Origin: Kribbella jejuensis
GTDB lineage: Bacteria; Actinomycetota; Actinomycetes; Propionibacteriales; Kribbellaceae
Length of the DNA stretch: 64,000 bases
Assembly: GCF_006715085.1 (NCBI RefSeq)
Contig: NZ_VFMM01000001.1
Span: forward strand, 3,658,001-3,722,000
Direction of reading: 5' to 3'
A model generated the notes under the pieces. That model had not been told where the DNA came from, did not search any database, and saw nothing but the letters and a program-made list of their open reading frames with translations. Every line of letters starts with the position of its first letter. Positions within the stretch are counted from its first letter, which is position 1. Of this stretch, positions 33,573 through 42,048 are shown piece after piece. Both the position numbers and the translations under genes were made by a program.

Positions 33573-35114
33573 TCAGAACCCTGCGGTGATCCGCGTGAAG
33601 TCCCAGTCACCTTGAGCGATACCGCTGCAGTTCGACACGACACCGCCGCCGGCGCAACCGCGGTCGCGGTTCACCGACCAGAACGCCAGCCGACCGAGCC
33701 CGTTGCTCTTCGCCCAGTTGGTGATGTTCTGCCAGGTCGCGGTGCTGGTCAGCTCCTGCTGGTCGGACAGGCCGTTCATACCGGAGATGCCCTGGTGCGC
33801 GTAGGCCTGCGCGGTGGTCCAGCCGAAGGTGGCCTTCAGCTTGTTGTTCAGGCCCTGCTCCGCGGCGACCGTGTCGTTGTAGATGTTCGAGCTGCCGAAG
33901 TCGAACGGCATCAGCGTGAACACGTCGATGTTCGCGCCGAGGGCCTTCGACTGGTCGATCAGCCGGTTGCCGTAGTACGTCGGGCCGGTCGTCGACGTAC
34001 CGAACGTGACGATCGTCCTGAGGCCCGGGTTGTTCTGCTTGACGATCTTCAGCGCGGTCAGGATCCGGTCCTGTACGGCCTCGTTCTCGAACTCGTCGGA
34101 GTTCTCGATGTCGATGTCGATCGCCTTCAGGCCGTACGCGTTGATCACCTGCTGGTACGCGCCGGCGAGAGCTTCCGGCGTACTGCAGTTGGGGCCGAGT
34201 TTGTTGCCGCTCCAGCCGCCGAACGACGGTACGACGTCACCGCCGGCCGCGCGGATCGCCGCGATCGCGTTCGCGTCGGCACTGCCCTGCAGCGGGCGGC
34301 TGCCGTCCCAGGCCGGGTTGCAGCCACCGGAGGAGAGGATGAACGCCATGGTGAATGCCTTGATGCCGGTCGCGTTCATCACAGTCGCGGGGTTCGGCGG
34401 GTCGCCCCAGCCCATGTACAGGTACGGCGCGGCCTGCGGGGACCCGGTGTTGCCGCCACCGGTGCCGGTCGTGACGGAGACGCTGCTGCTCTTCGCGCCC
34501 TCACCCGCGCTGTTCGAGGCGCTGACTTGGTAGCTGTACGACGTGTTCGCGGCGAGGCCCGCGTCCGTGTACGACGTACCCGTGGGGGAGCCGACCTTCG
34601 TACCGTTGCGGTAGACGTTGTAGCTGGTCGCACCGGATGCTGCGGACCAGCTGAGGTTCACCGACGTACCTGACGCCGTACCCGAAAGGCCTGTGGGTGC
34701 AGGGGGAACGGTGCCGCCACCTCCGCCTGAGCATGAGCCGCCGTTCAGACGGCAGGCTGACGGGCCGGGGAAGTTGCCGGGGCTGCCGTTGAAGCCGAAG
34801 CTCGCCGTGGCACCGGGAGCGAGCGGCCCGGCCCAGCTGGGCGGGGTGAAGGTGTGCGTTTGTCCGCTGCTGCTGTGGTTGGCGTCCCACGTGCTGGTGA
34901 CGGTGTAGCCGGACGGGAAGTCCAGCGCGACCGACCAGGTGCTGAGAGAGCTGGTGGTGCCGTTGGTGATGGTCACCTTGCCTTCGAAGCCAGTGCCCCA
35001 GTCGGACACTTTGGTGAAGCTGGCAGTGACTCCTGCCGCGCTGGCCGCCTGTGCGGTCAGCAGGGCGATGACCACCGCGGTGATGGCTGCTATCGCCAGA
35101 GAAATGCGTTTCAT
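33573..35114 (-). CDS. Secreted GH18 chitinase with CBM2 and FnIII
   Basis: 513 residues. The signal peptide (1-27) ends TAQAASA. The CBM2 domain spans ~28-130 (TASFTKVSDWGTGFEGKVTI, SWAGPLAPGATASFGFNGS). A Gly-rich linker and an FnIII domain (PPAPTGLSGTASGTSVNL) follow to ~215. The GH18 barrel carries GLKAIDIDIEN (DxDxE) and LMPFDFGS. This exochitinase-type architecture is frequent in Streptomyces and Kribbella. It lies 29 nt after the next chitinase gene, so the two may share one mRNA. Confidence 0.92.
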   Translation of the reverse strand: MKRISLAIAAITAVVIALLTAQAASAAGVTASFTKVSDWGTGFEGKVTITNGTTSSLSTWSVALDFPSGYTVTSTWDANHSSSGQTHTFTPPSWAGPLAPGATASFGFNGSPGNFPGPSACRLNGGSCSGGGGGTVPPAPTGLSGTASGTSVNLSWSAASGATSYNVYRNGTKVGSPTGTSYTDAGLAANTSYSYQVSASNSAGEGAKSSSVSVTTGTGGGNTGSPQAAPYLYMGWGDPPNPATVMNATGIKAFTMAFILSSGGCNPAWDGSRPLQGSADANAIAAIRAAGGDVVPSFGGWSGNKLGPNCSTPEALAGAYQQVINAYGLKAIDIDIENSDEFENEAVQDRILTALKIVKQNNPGLRTIVTFGTSTTGPTYYGNRLIDQSKALGANIDVFTLMPFDFGSSNIYNDTVAAEQGLNNKLKATFGWTTAQAYAHQGISGMNGLSDQQELTSTATWQNITNWAKSNGLGRLAFWSVNRDRGCAGGGVVSNCSGIAQGDWDFTRITAGF

Positions 35115-35143
35115 GGTGCTCCGATCAGTGGGCGGTTACGTGA

Positions 35144-36880
35144 TCAGACCCGTCCCCAGAGGGCGGGGACGTTCGGCGGCTCCCAGCCGACCAGGGAGGT
35201 GTGCCCCTGGATGCACTTGTAGGTCACGCCGGCGTACGTCACGAGCGCGCCGGTCGCGTACGTCGTGTTCGGCGCCCACGGGGTGGCCGTCGGCGGCGTG
35301 GTTGTTGGCGTCGGCGTCGGCGTGGGAGTCGGGGTGGGCGTGGGTGTTGGGGTCGGCGTGGGAGTCGGTGTCGGTGTTGGTGTCGGGCCGGAGCAGCCTG
35401 CGGTGCCGGCGTTGACCGCGTCGACCACGTTGTTGAAGAGCGTGGCGCCGGTGTCCAAAGCCTCGAGCGAGTACATCATCGCGCCGGCCAGCCCCTTGCA
35501 GTGCTGGTAGTCGGCCTTCGCCTTGATCGACTGGGCGTTGTCACCCGACCAGAACGTGCCGTTGCTGTAGAACCAGCTCGACTGCGTCGCAGTGTCGAAG
35601 TACGTCGCGGACGGGTTGTCGACGAAGCCCGTGAGCTCCTTGTAGAACGAGACACCCGGCACGTTGCCGCTTAACGCATGACCGTCGGCGGGCCCGGTAG
35701 CGCTCTGATACTTGCCGTTGTCGGTCGCGGGAACACCCTTCCATCCCCTGTAGTAGAAGGGATATCCGATGCTCAGCTTGTTCGCCGGGAACCCACCGGG
35801 GATGCCGTACGCCAGGTCGCCGCTGGTCCACGCCTTCACCGCGGCATCGATCGAGTACTTGCCCTGCCCGGGCGGAATCGGGCTGCTCGGGTCGTTCGGT
35901 GCCGTGTAGAGCGGGTCCTGGAAGTTCGTCGGCCCGGCAGCCTCCCAGCCGCCGTGCATGTCGTACGTCATCACGTTGTTGTAGTCGAGGTACTGCCCGA
36001 TCTTGTTGGTCTCGATCGTGGCGATCTTGTCCTGACCGGCCGGGGTCGCCGCGGTCAGGTAGTACTTCTTCCCCGTCTGGCTGCCGTACGCGTCGAGCTG
36101 CGCACGGAACTCGGCCAGCAGCAGCGTGAAGTTCTGCTTGTCGGCAGCGCTGTAGTGGTTGCCGACGTGGCCGTTCGGTGAACCCGGGTACTCCCAATCG
36201 ATGTCGACACCGTCGAAGATGCCGGCCGCGGAGCCGGCACCGCCGAAGCCGTCGATGACCGGCAGGTTGCCCTTCAGGAACATGTTGACGCAAGAGCTCA
36301 CGAAGGCCTTCCGCGACGCGTCGGTGGCCGCTGCGTCGGAGAAGTACTTCGAGTAGGTCCAGCCGCCGATCGAGATCAGAATCTTGAGGTTGGGGTATTT
36401 CGCCTTGAGCTTCTTGAGCTGGTTGAAGTTCCCTTGGATGGGCTGGTTCCACACGTCTCCGACACCGTCGACGCTGATGTCCGCGCCGTACGACTTGCCG
36501 TAGTCGGCGAACGCGTCGCCGGCACCGTCACCCGCGTTCGGGTTGCTCTCGTCCTGGGACGCGGCCTTGTTGGCCATGAAGCAGGTGTGGTTGGCCGGGT
36601 CGATGTTCGCGAAGGCGTAGTTCAGGAAGTCCAGCTTCGCCGCGGCGCCGGTGGTGACCAGGTTCTTCGGGTAGAAGCCGTTGGCGTAGATCCCCCACTG
36701 GGTGAAGTACGCCGTCTTGACGCCACCGCTGGTGGCTTGTGGCGCCATGGTGGCTGTATTGCCTGTCGTGGCTGCGTTGGCCGCGGTGACGTCCGGGGTC
36801 GCGAGACAGACACCGGCGGCGGTGATCAGGGCGGTCGCCGCGACGGCGGCGGTGGCTGGGAGCGTGCGCAATCGACTCAT
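35144..36880 (-). CDS. Secreted GH18 chitinase with PT linker and CBM5/12
   Basis: 578 residues. The signal peptide ends near residue 34. The GH18 barrel starts KTAYFTQWGIYANGFYPKNL, with SIGGWTYSKYFS and the catalytic FDGVDIDWEYPGS; the chitinase insertion domain follows and YDMHGGWE is the YDM loop. A Pro-Thr repeat linker (about 496-525) joins a C-terminal chitin-binding CBM5/12 (WAPNTTYATGALVTYAGVTYKCIQGHTSLVGWEP). It is a processive or endo-type chitinase. It is divergent from ssd; its -10 may be TAAATT near 36920. Confidence 0.93.
   Translation of the reverse strand: MSRLRTLPATAAVAATALITAAGVCLATPDVTAANAATTGNTATMAPQATSGGVKTAYFTQWGIYANGFYPKNLVTTGAAAKLDFLNYAFANIDPANHTCFMANKAASQDESNPNAGDGAGDAFADYGKSYGADISVDGVGDVWNQPIQGNFNQLKKLKAKYPNLKILISIGGWTYSKYFSDAAATDASRKAFVSSCVNMFLKGNLPVIDGFGGAGSAAGIFDGVDIDWEYPGSPNGHVGNHYSAADKQNFTLLLAEFRAQLDAYGSQTGKKYYLTAATPAGQDKIATIETNKIGQYLDYNNVMTYDMHGGWEAAGPTNFQDPLYTAPNDPSSPIPPGQGKYSIDAAVKAWTSGDLAYGIPGGFPANKLSIGYPFYYRGWKGVPATDNGKYQSATGPADGHALSGNVPGVSFYKELTGFVDNPSATYFDTATQSSWFYSNGTFWSGDNAQSIKAKADYQHCKGLAGAMMYSLEALDTGATLFNNVVDAVNAGTAGCSGPTPTPTPTPTPTPTPTPTPTPTPTPTPTTTPPTATPWAPNTTYATGALVTYAGVTYKCIQGHTSLVGWEPPNVPALWGRV
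35300..35390 (-). repeat. Microsatellite-like (Pro-Thr)n linker of chitinase
   Basis: The plus strand shows about 90 bp of alternating GTCGGC/GTGGGA/GTTGGG hexamers, encoding an alternating Pro-Thr linker on the minus strand. Such hexamer arrays can change length by slippage in steps of two residues without breaking the frame. Confidence 0.85.
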
Positions 36881-37082
36881 CAGGTTCCTCCGGAGCGATG
36901 GGCGGAAGCGGTCCGGTGAAATTTAGTTAAAGACGCTTCGAAAGGAACGGTAACTGTTCCCGGCGGGTTGGTCGCCGGCTCGTCGTGGCGGGTTCCCGCT
37001 GCTGACGGAAATCCGACAACCCTTTGTCCACAGGGATCCGATGCCGTGTCCAGCAACCCCCGAACAACGGCATGTTCTAGGT

Positions 37083-38153
37083 ATGGACACGAACGCAGCA
37101 ACCCCATCGGTGCTCATGGCAACTACGAACGAGACCTTGCTCGACGACTTCCTCCGGCTCGCCGCGGCGGCCGCCGTCACGCCGCACGTCCAAACCAACT
37201 TGGCCGGCCTACGCCGGCAATGGCATCTCGGGTCGCTGGTCGTGATCGGCCACGACCTGGCCGAACCGCTATCGCGCGCACAGCCCGTCCATCGACCGGG
37301 TGTCGTCGTGGTCGGCTCAGCCGCCGATGGCGACGACCTCTACCGAGTCGCCTTCGACCTCGGTGCCGACCTGGTCTGCCGCTTGCCCGCCGACGAGCCG
37401 ATGCTCGCCGGCAAGCTGGCCGACGCGCTCGACGGCGCCGCCCGCACTGCCGTCACGTTGGCCTTCGTCGGCGGCTGCGGGGGAGCGGGTGCGACCACCT
37501 TCGCGGCCGCGGTGGCGGTGCTCGGCAATCGCCGCGGCTACCGGACGATGCTGATCGACGGCGATCCGCTCGGCGGCGGCATCGAGCTCGCCCTCGGTAT
37601 CGAACGCGATCCGGGCGACCGTTGGCCCAAGCTCCTGAACGCATCCGGACGCGTCAGCGCCGCGGCACTACGGTCCGCCTTACCCTCCGTCGACGGCCTG
37701 GCAGTCCTGTCCTGGGATCAGTCCGATGTCACGGTCCTCCCGCCGGACACGATGAGTTCGGTGATCGGCGCGGCACAACGCAGTACCGACCTGGTCGTGC
37801 TCGACCTGCCCAGACGCGCGGATCCGGCAGTCGAGGAGGGATTCATCCGCGCGACGGCAACGCTTCTCGTCGTCCCGTGCGACGTCCGCTCGGTCGCCGC
37901 CGCCAAACGCCTCTCCGGTCCACTCCGCTCCGTGGCCGGCGACGTCCGCGTCGTCGCTCGCGACTCCCGCCCCGGCCTGGCGCCCGCAGATGTCGCCGCC
38001 CACTTGTCCTTGCCCTTGGCAACAAGACTCGGCATCGATCCCAAGGTGCCGGCGGCCATGGACGACGGCCGCTTCGCCCCGCACCGCCGAAGCCCACTGA
38101 GCCGCGCCGCCGCAGACATCCTCAACCTCTTCGCCCCCTCAGAGTCCACATAA
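37083..38153 (+). CDS. ssd: Septum-site-determining/CpaE-like ATPase (Ssd)
   Basis: 356 residues from ATG 37083. The N-terminal ~125 residues form a receiver-like domain without conserved phosphorylation residues. The MinD/ParA-like part has a deviant Walker A (GGCGGAGATTFAAAVAV), LIDGDPLGGGIEL for the switch region and VVLDLPR. This is the family known as Ssd in Mycobacterium and as the first gene of actinobacterial tad clusters, probably placing the pilus machine. Its last residues, LFAPSEST, are the source of the downstream repeat units. An in-frame ATG at 37041 is also possible. Confidence 0.88.
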   Translation: MDTNAATPSVLMATTNETLLDDFLRLAAAAAVTPHVQTNLAGLRRQWHLGSLVVIGHDLAEPLSRAQPVHRPGVVVVGSAADGDDLYRVAFDLGADLVCRLPADEPMLAGKLADALDGAARTAVTLAFVGGCGGAGATTFAAAVAVLGNRRGYRTMLIDGDPLGGGIELALGIERDPGDRWPKLLNASGRVSAAALRSALPSVDGLAVLSWDQSDVTVLPPDTMSSVIGAAQRSTDLVVLDLPRRADPAVEEGFIRATATLLVVPCDVRSVAAAKRLSGPLRSVAGDVRVVARDSRPGLAPADVAAHLSLPLATRLGIDPKVPAAMDDGRFAPHRRSPLSRAAADILNLFAPSEST

Positions 38154-38199
38154 CCACCGCCGTCGTCCCCGCCGACCTCTTCACCCCCTCAGAGTCCCC

Positions 38200-38253
38200 A
38201 TGAGCACCGCCGTCGTCCCCGCCGCCCTCTTCGCCCCCTCGGAGTCCACATGA
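38200..38253 (+). CDS. Mini-ORF 1 of the ssd-tadA array
   Basis: 17 codons, MSTAVVPAALFAPSEST, with a GGAG-like site (AGAG) upstream and TGA overlapping the ATG of mini-ORF 2. The peptide equals the start of TadA joined to the end of Ssd. Whether it is translated into a stable product is unknown. Confidence 0.45.
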   Translation: MSTAVVPAALFAPSEST

Positions 38254-38303
38254 GCACCGCCGTCGTCCCCGCCGCCCTCTTCGCCTCCTCGGAGTCCACA
38301 TGA
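38250..38303 (+). CDS. Mini-ORF 2 of the ssd-tadA array
   Basis: 17 codons, MSTAVVPAALFASSEST. A GGAG site lies 5-6 nt before the ATG, and the TGA overlaps the next ATG. It differs from mini-ORF 1 by one residue. Confidence 0.45.
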   Translation: MSTAVVPAALFASSEST

Positions 38304-38353
38304 GCACCGCCGTCGTGCCCGCCGCCCTCTTCGCTTCCTCGGAGTCCCCATGA
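38300..38353 (+). CDS. Mini-ORF 3 of the ssd-tadA array
   Basis: 17 codons, ending ASSESP through a CCA codon. GGAG site before the ATG; TGA overlaps the ATG at 38350. Confidence 0.45.
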   Translation: MSTAVVPAALFASSESP

Positions 38354-38493
38354 GTACCGCCGTCGCGCCCGCCGCCCTGTCCGACAGTCCACATGAGTAC
38401 CGCCGTCGTCCCCGCCGCCCTTCTGCCCTCGGAGTCCACATGAGTACCGCCGTCGTCCCCGCCGACCTCTTCGACGCCTCGGAGTCGACATGA
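38350..38493 (+). CDS. Mini-ORF 4 of the array, lengthened by a 7-bp deletion
   Basis: 47 codons. The 43-bp unit that follows removes the expected stop frame, so this frame reads on through junction 38393 and comes back in phase with the ATG at 38440 (90 nt downstream). It then stops at the TGA overlapping the tadA ATG. Confidence 0.35.
   Translation: MSTAVAPAALSDSPHEYRRRPRRPSALGVHMSTAVVPADLFDASEST
38393..38443 (+). CDS. Mini-ORF 5 of the ssd-tadA array
   Basis: 16 codons, MSTAVVPAALLPSEST, one codon shorter than the others because of a 3-bp deletion. Its upstream GGAG site is lost (GACAG instead). TGA overlaps the ATG at 38440. Confidence 0.35.
   Translation: MSTAVVPAALLPSEST
38440..38493 (+). 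CDS. Mini-ORF 6 of the array, coupled to tadA
   Basis: 17 codons, MSTAVVPADLFDASEST, with a GGAG site. Its TGA (38491-38493) overlaps the tadA ATG at 38490. It is closest to the true tadA N-terminus (VPADLLD). Confidence 0.45.
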   Translation: MSTAVVPADLFDASEST

Positions 38494-39644
38494 GTACTGC
38501 CGTCGTGCCCGCCGACCTCCTCGACCGCGTCCGCGGCACCCTCGCCCTGACCGGCGCGGAGCCGACCCCCGTCCACGTCGCCGCAGCCTTACGCGCCGAC
38601 GGCACCATCTGCGGCGACGCGATGGTCCTCGCGGTGGTCACCGCCCTCCGCCGCGAAGCCCTCGGCGCCGGCCCCCTCGACAGCCTGCTCGGCGAACCCG
38701 GCGTCACCGACATCCTGGTCAACGGCCCCGACGAGGTGTACATCGACCGCGGCCAAGGCCTCGAGTTCATCGCGATCCGCACCGGCGACGAACAAGCCAT
38801 CCGCCGCCTCGCGGTCCGCCTCGCCGCCGCGGCCGGCCGCCGCCTCGACGACTCCACGCCGTACGTCGACGTCCGCCTCTCCGACGGCACCCGCTTCCAC
38901 GCCGTCCTCGCCCCGATCGCAGCTCCCGGCACCTGCCTGTCCCTGCGAGTACCGTCCCGCAAGGTCTTCACCCTCGACGACCTGATCACCGCGGGCGCCC
39001 TGCCACCAGCCGGCGCCGAGATCCTGCGCAACCTCCTCGACTCCCGCGTGGCCTTTCTGATCAGCGGCGGCACCGGCACCGGCAAGACCACCTTGCTCAA
39101 CACCCTGCTGTCCTTGACGAATCCCGCCGAACGCCTGGTCCTCGTCGAAGACGCCAACGAACTCCGCCCCGACCATCCCCACGTCGTGCGCCTGGAAGCC
39201 CGCCCACCCAACATCGAAGGCGCCGGCGAGATCTCGCTGCGCGACCTGGTCCGCCAGGCCCTCCGCATGCGCCCCGACCGCCTGGTCATCGGCGAAGTCC
39301 GAGGACCGGAAGTAGTCGACCTCCTGACCGCCCTGAACACCGGTCACGAAGGCGGCTGCGGCACCATCCACGCCAACTCCGCCGCCGACGTCCCCGCCCG
39401 CCTAGAAGCCCTAGGCGCCCTGGCAGGCCTCTCCCCATCGGCCATCCACAGCCAGGCCGCGTCAGCCCTCCACGCCGTCATCCACCTGACCCGCGCCCCC
39501 ACAGGCCAACGCCGAGTAGCCGAAATCCACACCCTCACCAAACCCCCAGGCGCCCCCCTGACCACCCACCCCGCAGTCACCTTCCACCCCAACAACACCC
39601 ACACCCTCCACCCCGCCGCCCACCTCTTCACCCAAACCCCATGA
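38490..39644 (+). CDS. tadA: Tad secretion ATPase TadA/CpaF
   Basis: 384 residues. The N-terminal domain has LDSLLGEPGVTDILVNGPDEVYIDRG, typical of CpaF/TadA. The Walker A loop is ISGGTGTGKTTLLN; the Asp/Walker B segments are RLVLVEDANEL and RMRPDRLVIGEVRGPEV; and the His box is GHEGGCGTIHANSA. This hexameric ATPase powers assembly of Flp pili. Translation starts from the last ATGA of the mini-ORF array, and its own stop overlaps tadB (ATGA), so the operon is fully coupled. Codon use is strongly C-ending. Confidence 0.94.
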   Translation: MSTAVVPADLLDRVRGTLALTGAEPTPVHVAAALRADGTICGDAMVLAVVTALRREALGAGPLDSLLGEPGVTDILVNGPDEVYIDRGQGLEFIAIRTGDEQAIRRLAVRLAAAAGRRLDDSTPYVDVRLSDGTRFHAVLAPIAAPGTCLSLRVPSRKVFTLDDLITAGALPPAGAEILRNLLDSRVAFLISGGTGTGKTTLLNTLLSLTNPAERLVLVEDANELRPDHPHVVRLEARPPNIEGAGEISLRDLVRQALRMRPDRLVIGEVRGPEVVDLLTALNTGHEGGCGTIHANSAADVPARLEALGALAGLSPSAIHSQAASALHAVIHLTRAPTGQRRVAEIHTLTKPPGAPLTTHPAVTFHPNNTHTLHPAAHLFTQTP

Positions 39645-40705
39645 CCCCCGCCCTACCAGCCGCCCTCCTAACCCTCCTAACCACAACCCTCGCCCTCCCC
39701 CGTCCCGCCAGCCTCCACCGCCTAACCCCCACCCAACGCCCCACCACCCAGAGCACCCACGCTCAACGCCCCGACCTCCACCGCCCCGCGACCCAACGCA
39801 CCGACGCTCATCGCCTTGCCGCCCAACGCCTCGACTCCCAACTTGCGGGCTCCGTACCTCTTGGCGCCCAAGGCCTCGACACTCATCTTGCCGGCGCCCA
39901 ACATCCCGACTCCCAACGTGCTAGCGCCCCGGACACTCAACTCACCGTCGTCGAAGGCTTCGACCCCCATCACCCCAACGCACAACGCCACAAGGGTTCC
40001 CGGCCCGCACTACCCAGCCGCCACCTCCGCCCCCGACTCACCCGAGCCTGGCTCCTCCTCCCTCCAACCGCCCTGGCCACAGCGATCCTCGGCACCCAAG
40101 TCCTCGTCTCATTCCTCGCCATCACCGCCGTACTCGCCCTGGTCGCCGCCCAACGAGCCCACCACCACCGGGAGAAGACCACCACAGCCCGCCGCACAAC
40201 AATCATCGAAGCCCTCGACGTACTAGCTGCCGACCTCTCCGCCGGCCGCCCACCGATCTCCGCCCTGGAAGGCGCCGCCTCCATCAGCCCCGACTTCGAA
40301 GTAGTCCACGCAGCAGCCAAGCTCGGCGCGGACGTCCCCGCCGCCCTGATCCGAGCCTCCACCACCCCAGGCGCCGCCGGCCTCCGCGCCCTAGCCGCCG
40401 CCTGGCGAGTAACCGAACAATCCGGCGCCACCTTCGCCACCCTCACCGAACGCCTCGCCGACGCTCTCCGAGCCGACGAAGCCATCCACCGCCAAACCGA
40501 AGCCAGCCTCGCCGGCGCCCGCTCCACCGCCCGAATCCTCGCCATCCTCCCCCTCGCCGGCATAGCCCTCGGCTACGCCCTAGGAGCCCACCCCCTCACC
40601 TTCCTGACCACCACCCCACCCGGCTGGCTATGCCTAACCACAGGCCTAGCCCTAACCGCCACCGGCCTCCACTGGACCACCAAAATCGCCACCCCCAACC
40701 CCTGA
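39641..40705 (+). CDS. tadB: Tad inner-membrane protein TadB with decapeptide insert
   Basis: 354 residues. The T2SSF-type core runs from ~150 to 340 (EALDVLAADLSAGRPPISALEGAA, ...AAWRVTEQSGATFATLTERLADALRADEA, then two late membrane helices). An N-terminal helix lies at 3-20 and another pair at ~135-165. Between the first and second helix is a ~100-residue hydrophilic insert made partly of repeats. Normal TadB proteins have a short linker there. TadB forms the membrane platform with TadC. The start overlaps tadA by ATGA. Confidence 0.87.
   Translation: MTPALPAALLTLLTTTLALPRPASLHRLTPTQRPTTQSTHAQRPDLHRPATQRTDAHRLAAQRLDSQLAGSVPLGAQGLDTHLAGAQHPDSQRASAPDTQLTVVEGFDPHHPNAQRHKGSRPALPSRHLRPRLTRAWLLLPPTALATAILGTQVLVSFLAITAVLALVAAQRAHHHREKTTTARRTTIIEALDVLAADLSAGRPPISALEGAASISPDFEVVHAAAKLGADVPAALIRASTTPGAAGLRALAAAWRVTEQSGATFATLTERLADALRADEAIHRQTEASLAGARSTARILAILPLAGIALGYALGAHPLTFLTTTPPGWLCLTTGLALTATGLHWTTKIATPNP
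39731..39925 (+). repeat. 30-bp in-frame repeats encoding decapeptides in TadB
   Basis: Six decapeptides (residues 31-70 and 76-95) follow the pattern xQRxDxHRxA: TQRPTTQSTH, AQRPDLHRPA, TQRTDAHRLA, AQRLDSQLAG, AQGLDTHLAG, AQHPDSQRAS, with a half unit SVPLG in the middle. The DNA period is 30 bp, so copy changes keep the frame. Confidence 0.85.
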
Positions 40706-41073
40706 CCCTCACCACCCAACCAATCCCAAACCCCCGACCCCGCTCCAACCACGGGCACCACCCCCTCAATCGCAACCTCACTGCCGAACACGCACCCCGA
40801 CTACGCCCATCAGCCCCTCGCCCTCCGACCGCCAGCGCCCCCCTCCTGCGGCAGCAGCTCCTGACCCCGACCGCTCGCCCGCCTCACACACTCGCCCTCC
40901 AACCGCAATCCCTGCCCGCCCCAGCCAGCGGTACTGATCGCTCTGATCTCACGTACGCGACCTCGCCCTAACGCTCAGCCCGCTCGACCGCACGCCCTCG
41001 ACGGACCATCCGCCGGTCAGCCGTGCTAACCCCTCGTCCCGACCGCATGTACCGAACACCGGAACCTGACCCG
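40706..41073 (+). other. Gap between tadB and tadC, no gene recognised
   Basis: 368 bp of C-rich sequence. Frames open here give only Pro/Arg-rich low-complexity translations. I see no clear hairpin or promoter. GTG 41023 or ATG 41047 could extend tadC into its end. Confidence 0.5.
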
Positions 41074-41790
41074 ATGCCCCACGTTCTCGCCGCAGCCACT
41101 GCCGTTGCCCTAGGCACCTACCTGTTGATGCCGTCCCGCCCCGACCTCCGCCGGCTGACTCCACCACGTCAGAGCAAGCGACCGAAACCACCACGTTCCC
41201 ACCGCCTGGCCGCAACCGCGATCGGCTTAGCCGCCCTGGTGCTCTTCGGCCTCCCGTGGGGCCTACTGCCAGCCGCAATCGCGTACTACGCCACCCCCCG
41301 AGCCCTCGCCCGCCTGGAACCAGCCGCCACCAAACAATGCAACGCCCGAATCGCCCGCGACCTCCCGCTAGCCATAGACCTCCTGACCGCCTGCCTACGA
41401 GCCGGCCGCCCACCCCAACAAGCCCTCCAACTCGTATCCGAAGCCCTACCCGGCCCCCTCGCCGACCTCTTCACCAAGATCGCCCACCACCTGACCCTGG
41501 GCGCCGACCCCGTAAAGGCCTGGGCCCTCCTAGTCACAAAACCCTCCTGCACCCCCATGGCCCGAGCCATCTCCCGCTCACTCCGCTCCGGAGCCCCACT
41601 CACCAAAACCCTCGATCACCTAGCCGACGAAACCCGCCGCACCCACCACCACACCGCCGACCAACAAGCCCGAGCCGCCGAATCCCGAGCCGCCCTCCCA
41701 CTAGGCCTCTGCTTCCTCCCCGCCTTCGTACTCCTCTCCATCGTCCCCACCATCACCGACGCCCTGATCCCGTACCTCCCACACCCCTAA
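41074..41790 (+). CDS. tadC: Tad inner-membrane protein TadC
   Basis: 238 residues from ATG 41074 (in-frame GTG 41023 and ATG 41047 also open). The T2SSF core is DLPLAIDLLTACLRAGRPPQQALQLVSEAL with LSLTLGADP-like spacing, then MARAISRSLRSGAPLTKTLDHLADETRR. Helices lie near 1-18, 45-75 and at the C-terminus (LPLGLCFLPAFVLLSIVPTI). It partners TadB. The ~370-bp gap before it is unusual, since the other tad genes are coupled. Confidence 0.86.
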   Translation: MPHVLAAATAVALGTYLLMPSRPDLRRLTPPRQSKRPKPPRSHRLAATAIGLAALVLFGLPWGLLPAAIAYYATPRALARLEPAATKQCNARIARDLPLAIDLLTACLRAGRPPQQALQLVSEALPGPLADLFTKIAHHLTLGADPVKAWALLVTKPSCTPMARAISRSLRSGAPLTKTLDHLADETRRTHHHTADQQARAAESRAALPLGLCFLPAFVLLSIVPTITDALIPYLPHP

Positions 41791-41815
41791 CCGCACCACG
41801 CACCCAGGAGTCCCC

Positions 41816-42022
41816 ATGCGCAAGCCAAGCCCCACCACCCACCCCAAGCGCCGCACACAACGAGGCGCCGTAACAGCCGAGTACGCCATCATGATCGTCG
41901 CCGCATGCGCCCTGGGCGGCGTCCTAGTAGCCATCCTCAGATCCCCCGCCATGCAAACCGCCCTAAAAACCATCATCAACTACGCCCTAAAAACCGCCGG
42001 CGTAGAAGGCGTCCACTTGTAA
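41816..42022 (+). CDS. DUF4244 Flp-pilin-like protein
   Basis: 68 residues. A basic leader (HPKRRTQRG) is followed by AVTAEYAIMIVAACALGGVLVAIL, a prepilin-type hydrophobic segment with Glu at position +5 after the Gly, then PAMQTALKTIINYALKTAG. This matches the actinobacterial DUF4244 family in tad loci and is the likely major pilin. GGAG precedes the ATG. It is followed by a strong hairpin, which would allow high pilin expression relative to the genes downstream. Confidence 0.85.
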   Translation: MRKPSPTTHPKRRTQRGAVTAEYAIMIVAACALGGVLVAILRSPAMQTALKTIINYALKTAGVEGVHL

Positions 42023-42048
42023 GCCACCCACCGAACCCATCCCAATCC

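Larger units (their letters stand above)
38140..38493 (+). repeat. Tandem ~50-bp repeat array carrying coupled mini-ORFs
   Basis: Eight unit junctions occur at 38150, 38200, 38250, 38300, 38350, 38393, 38440 and 38490 (steps 50, 50, 50, 50, 43, 47, 50). Each unit has the end of ssd (FAPSEST codons), a GGAG site, ATGAG(C/T)ACCGCCGTC and the first codons of tadA. In the first junction the ATG reads ATA, giving the ssd TAA stop. In all later ones the TGA of one frame overlaps the next ATG as ATGA. The array is thus a multiplied copy of the ancestral ssd/tadA junction. Confidence 0.93.
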
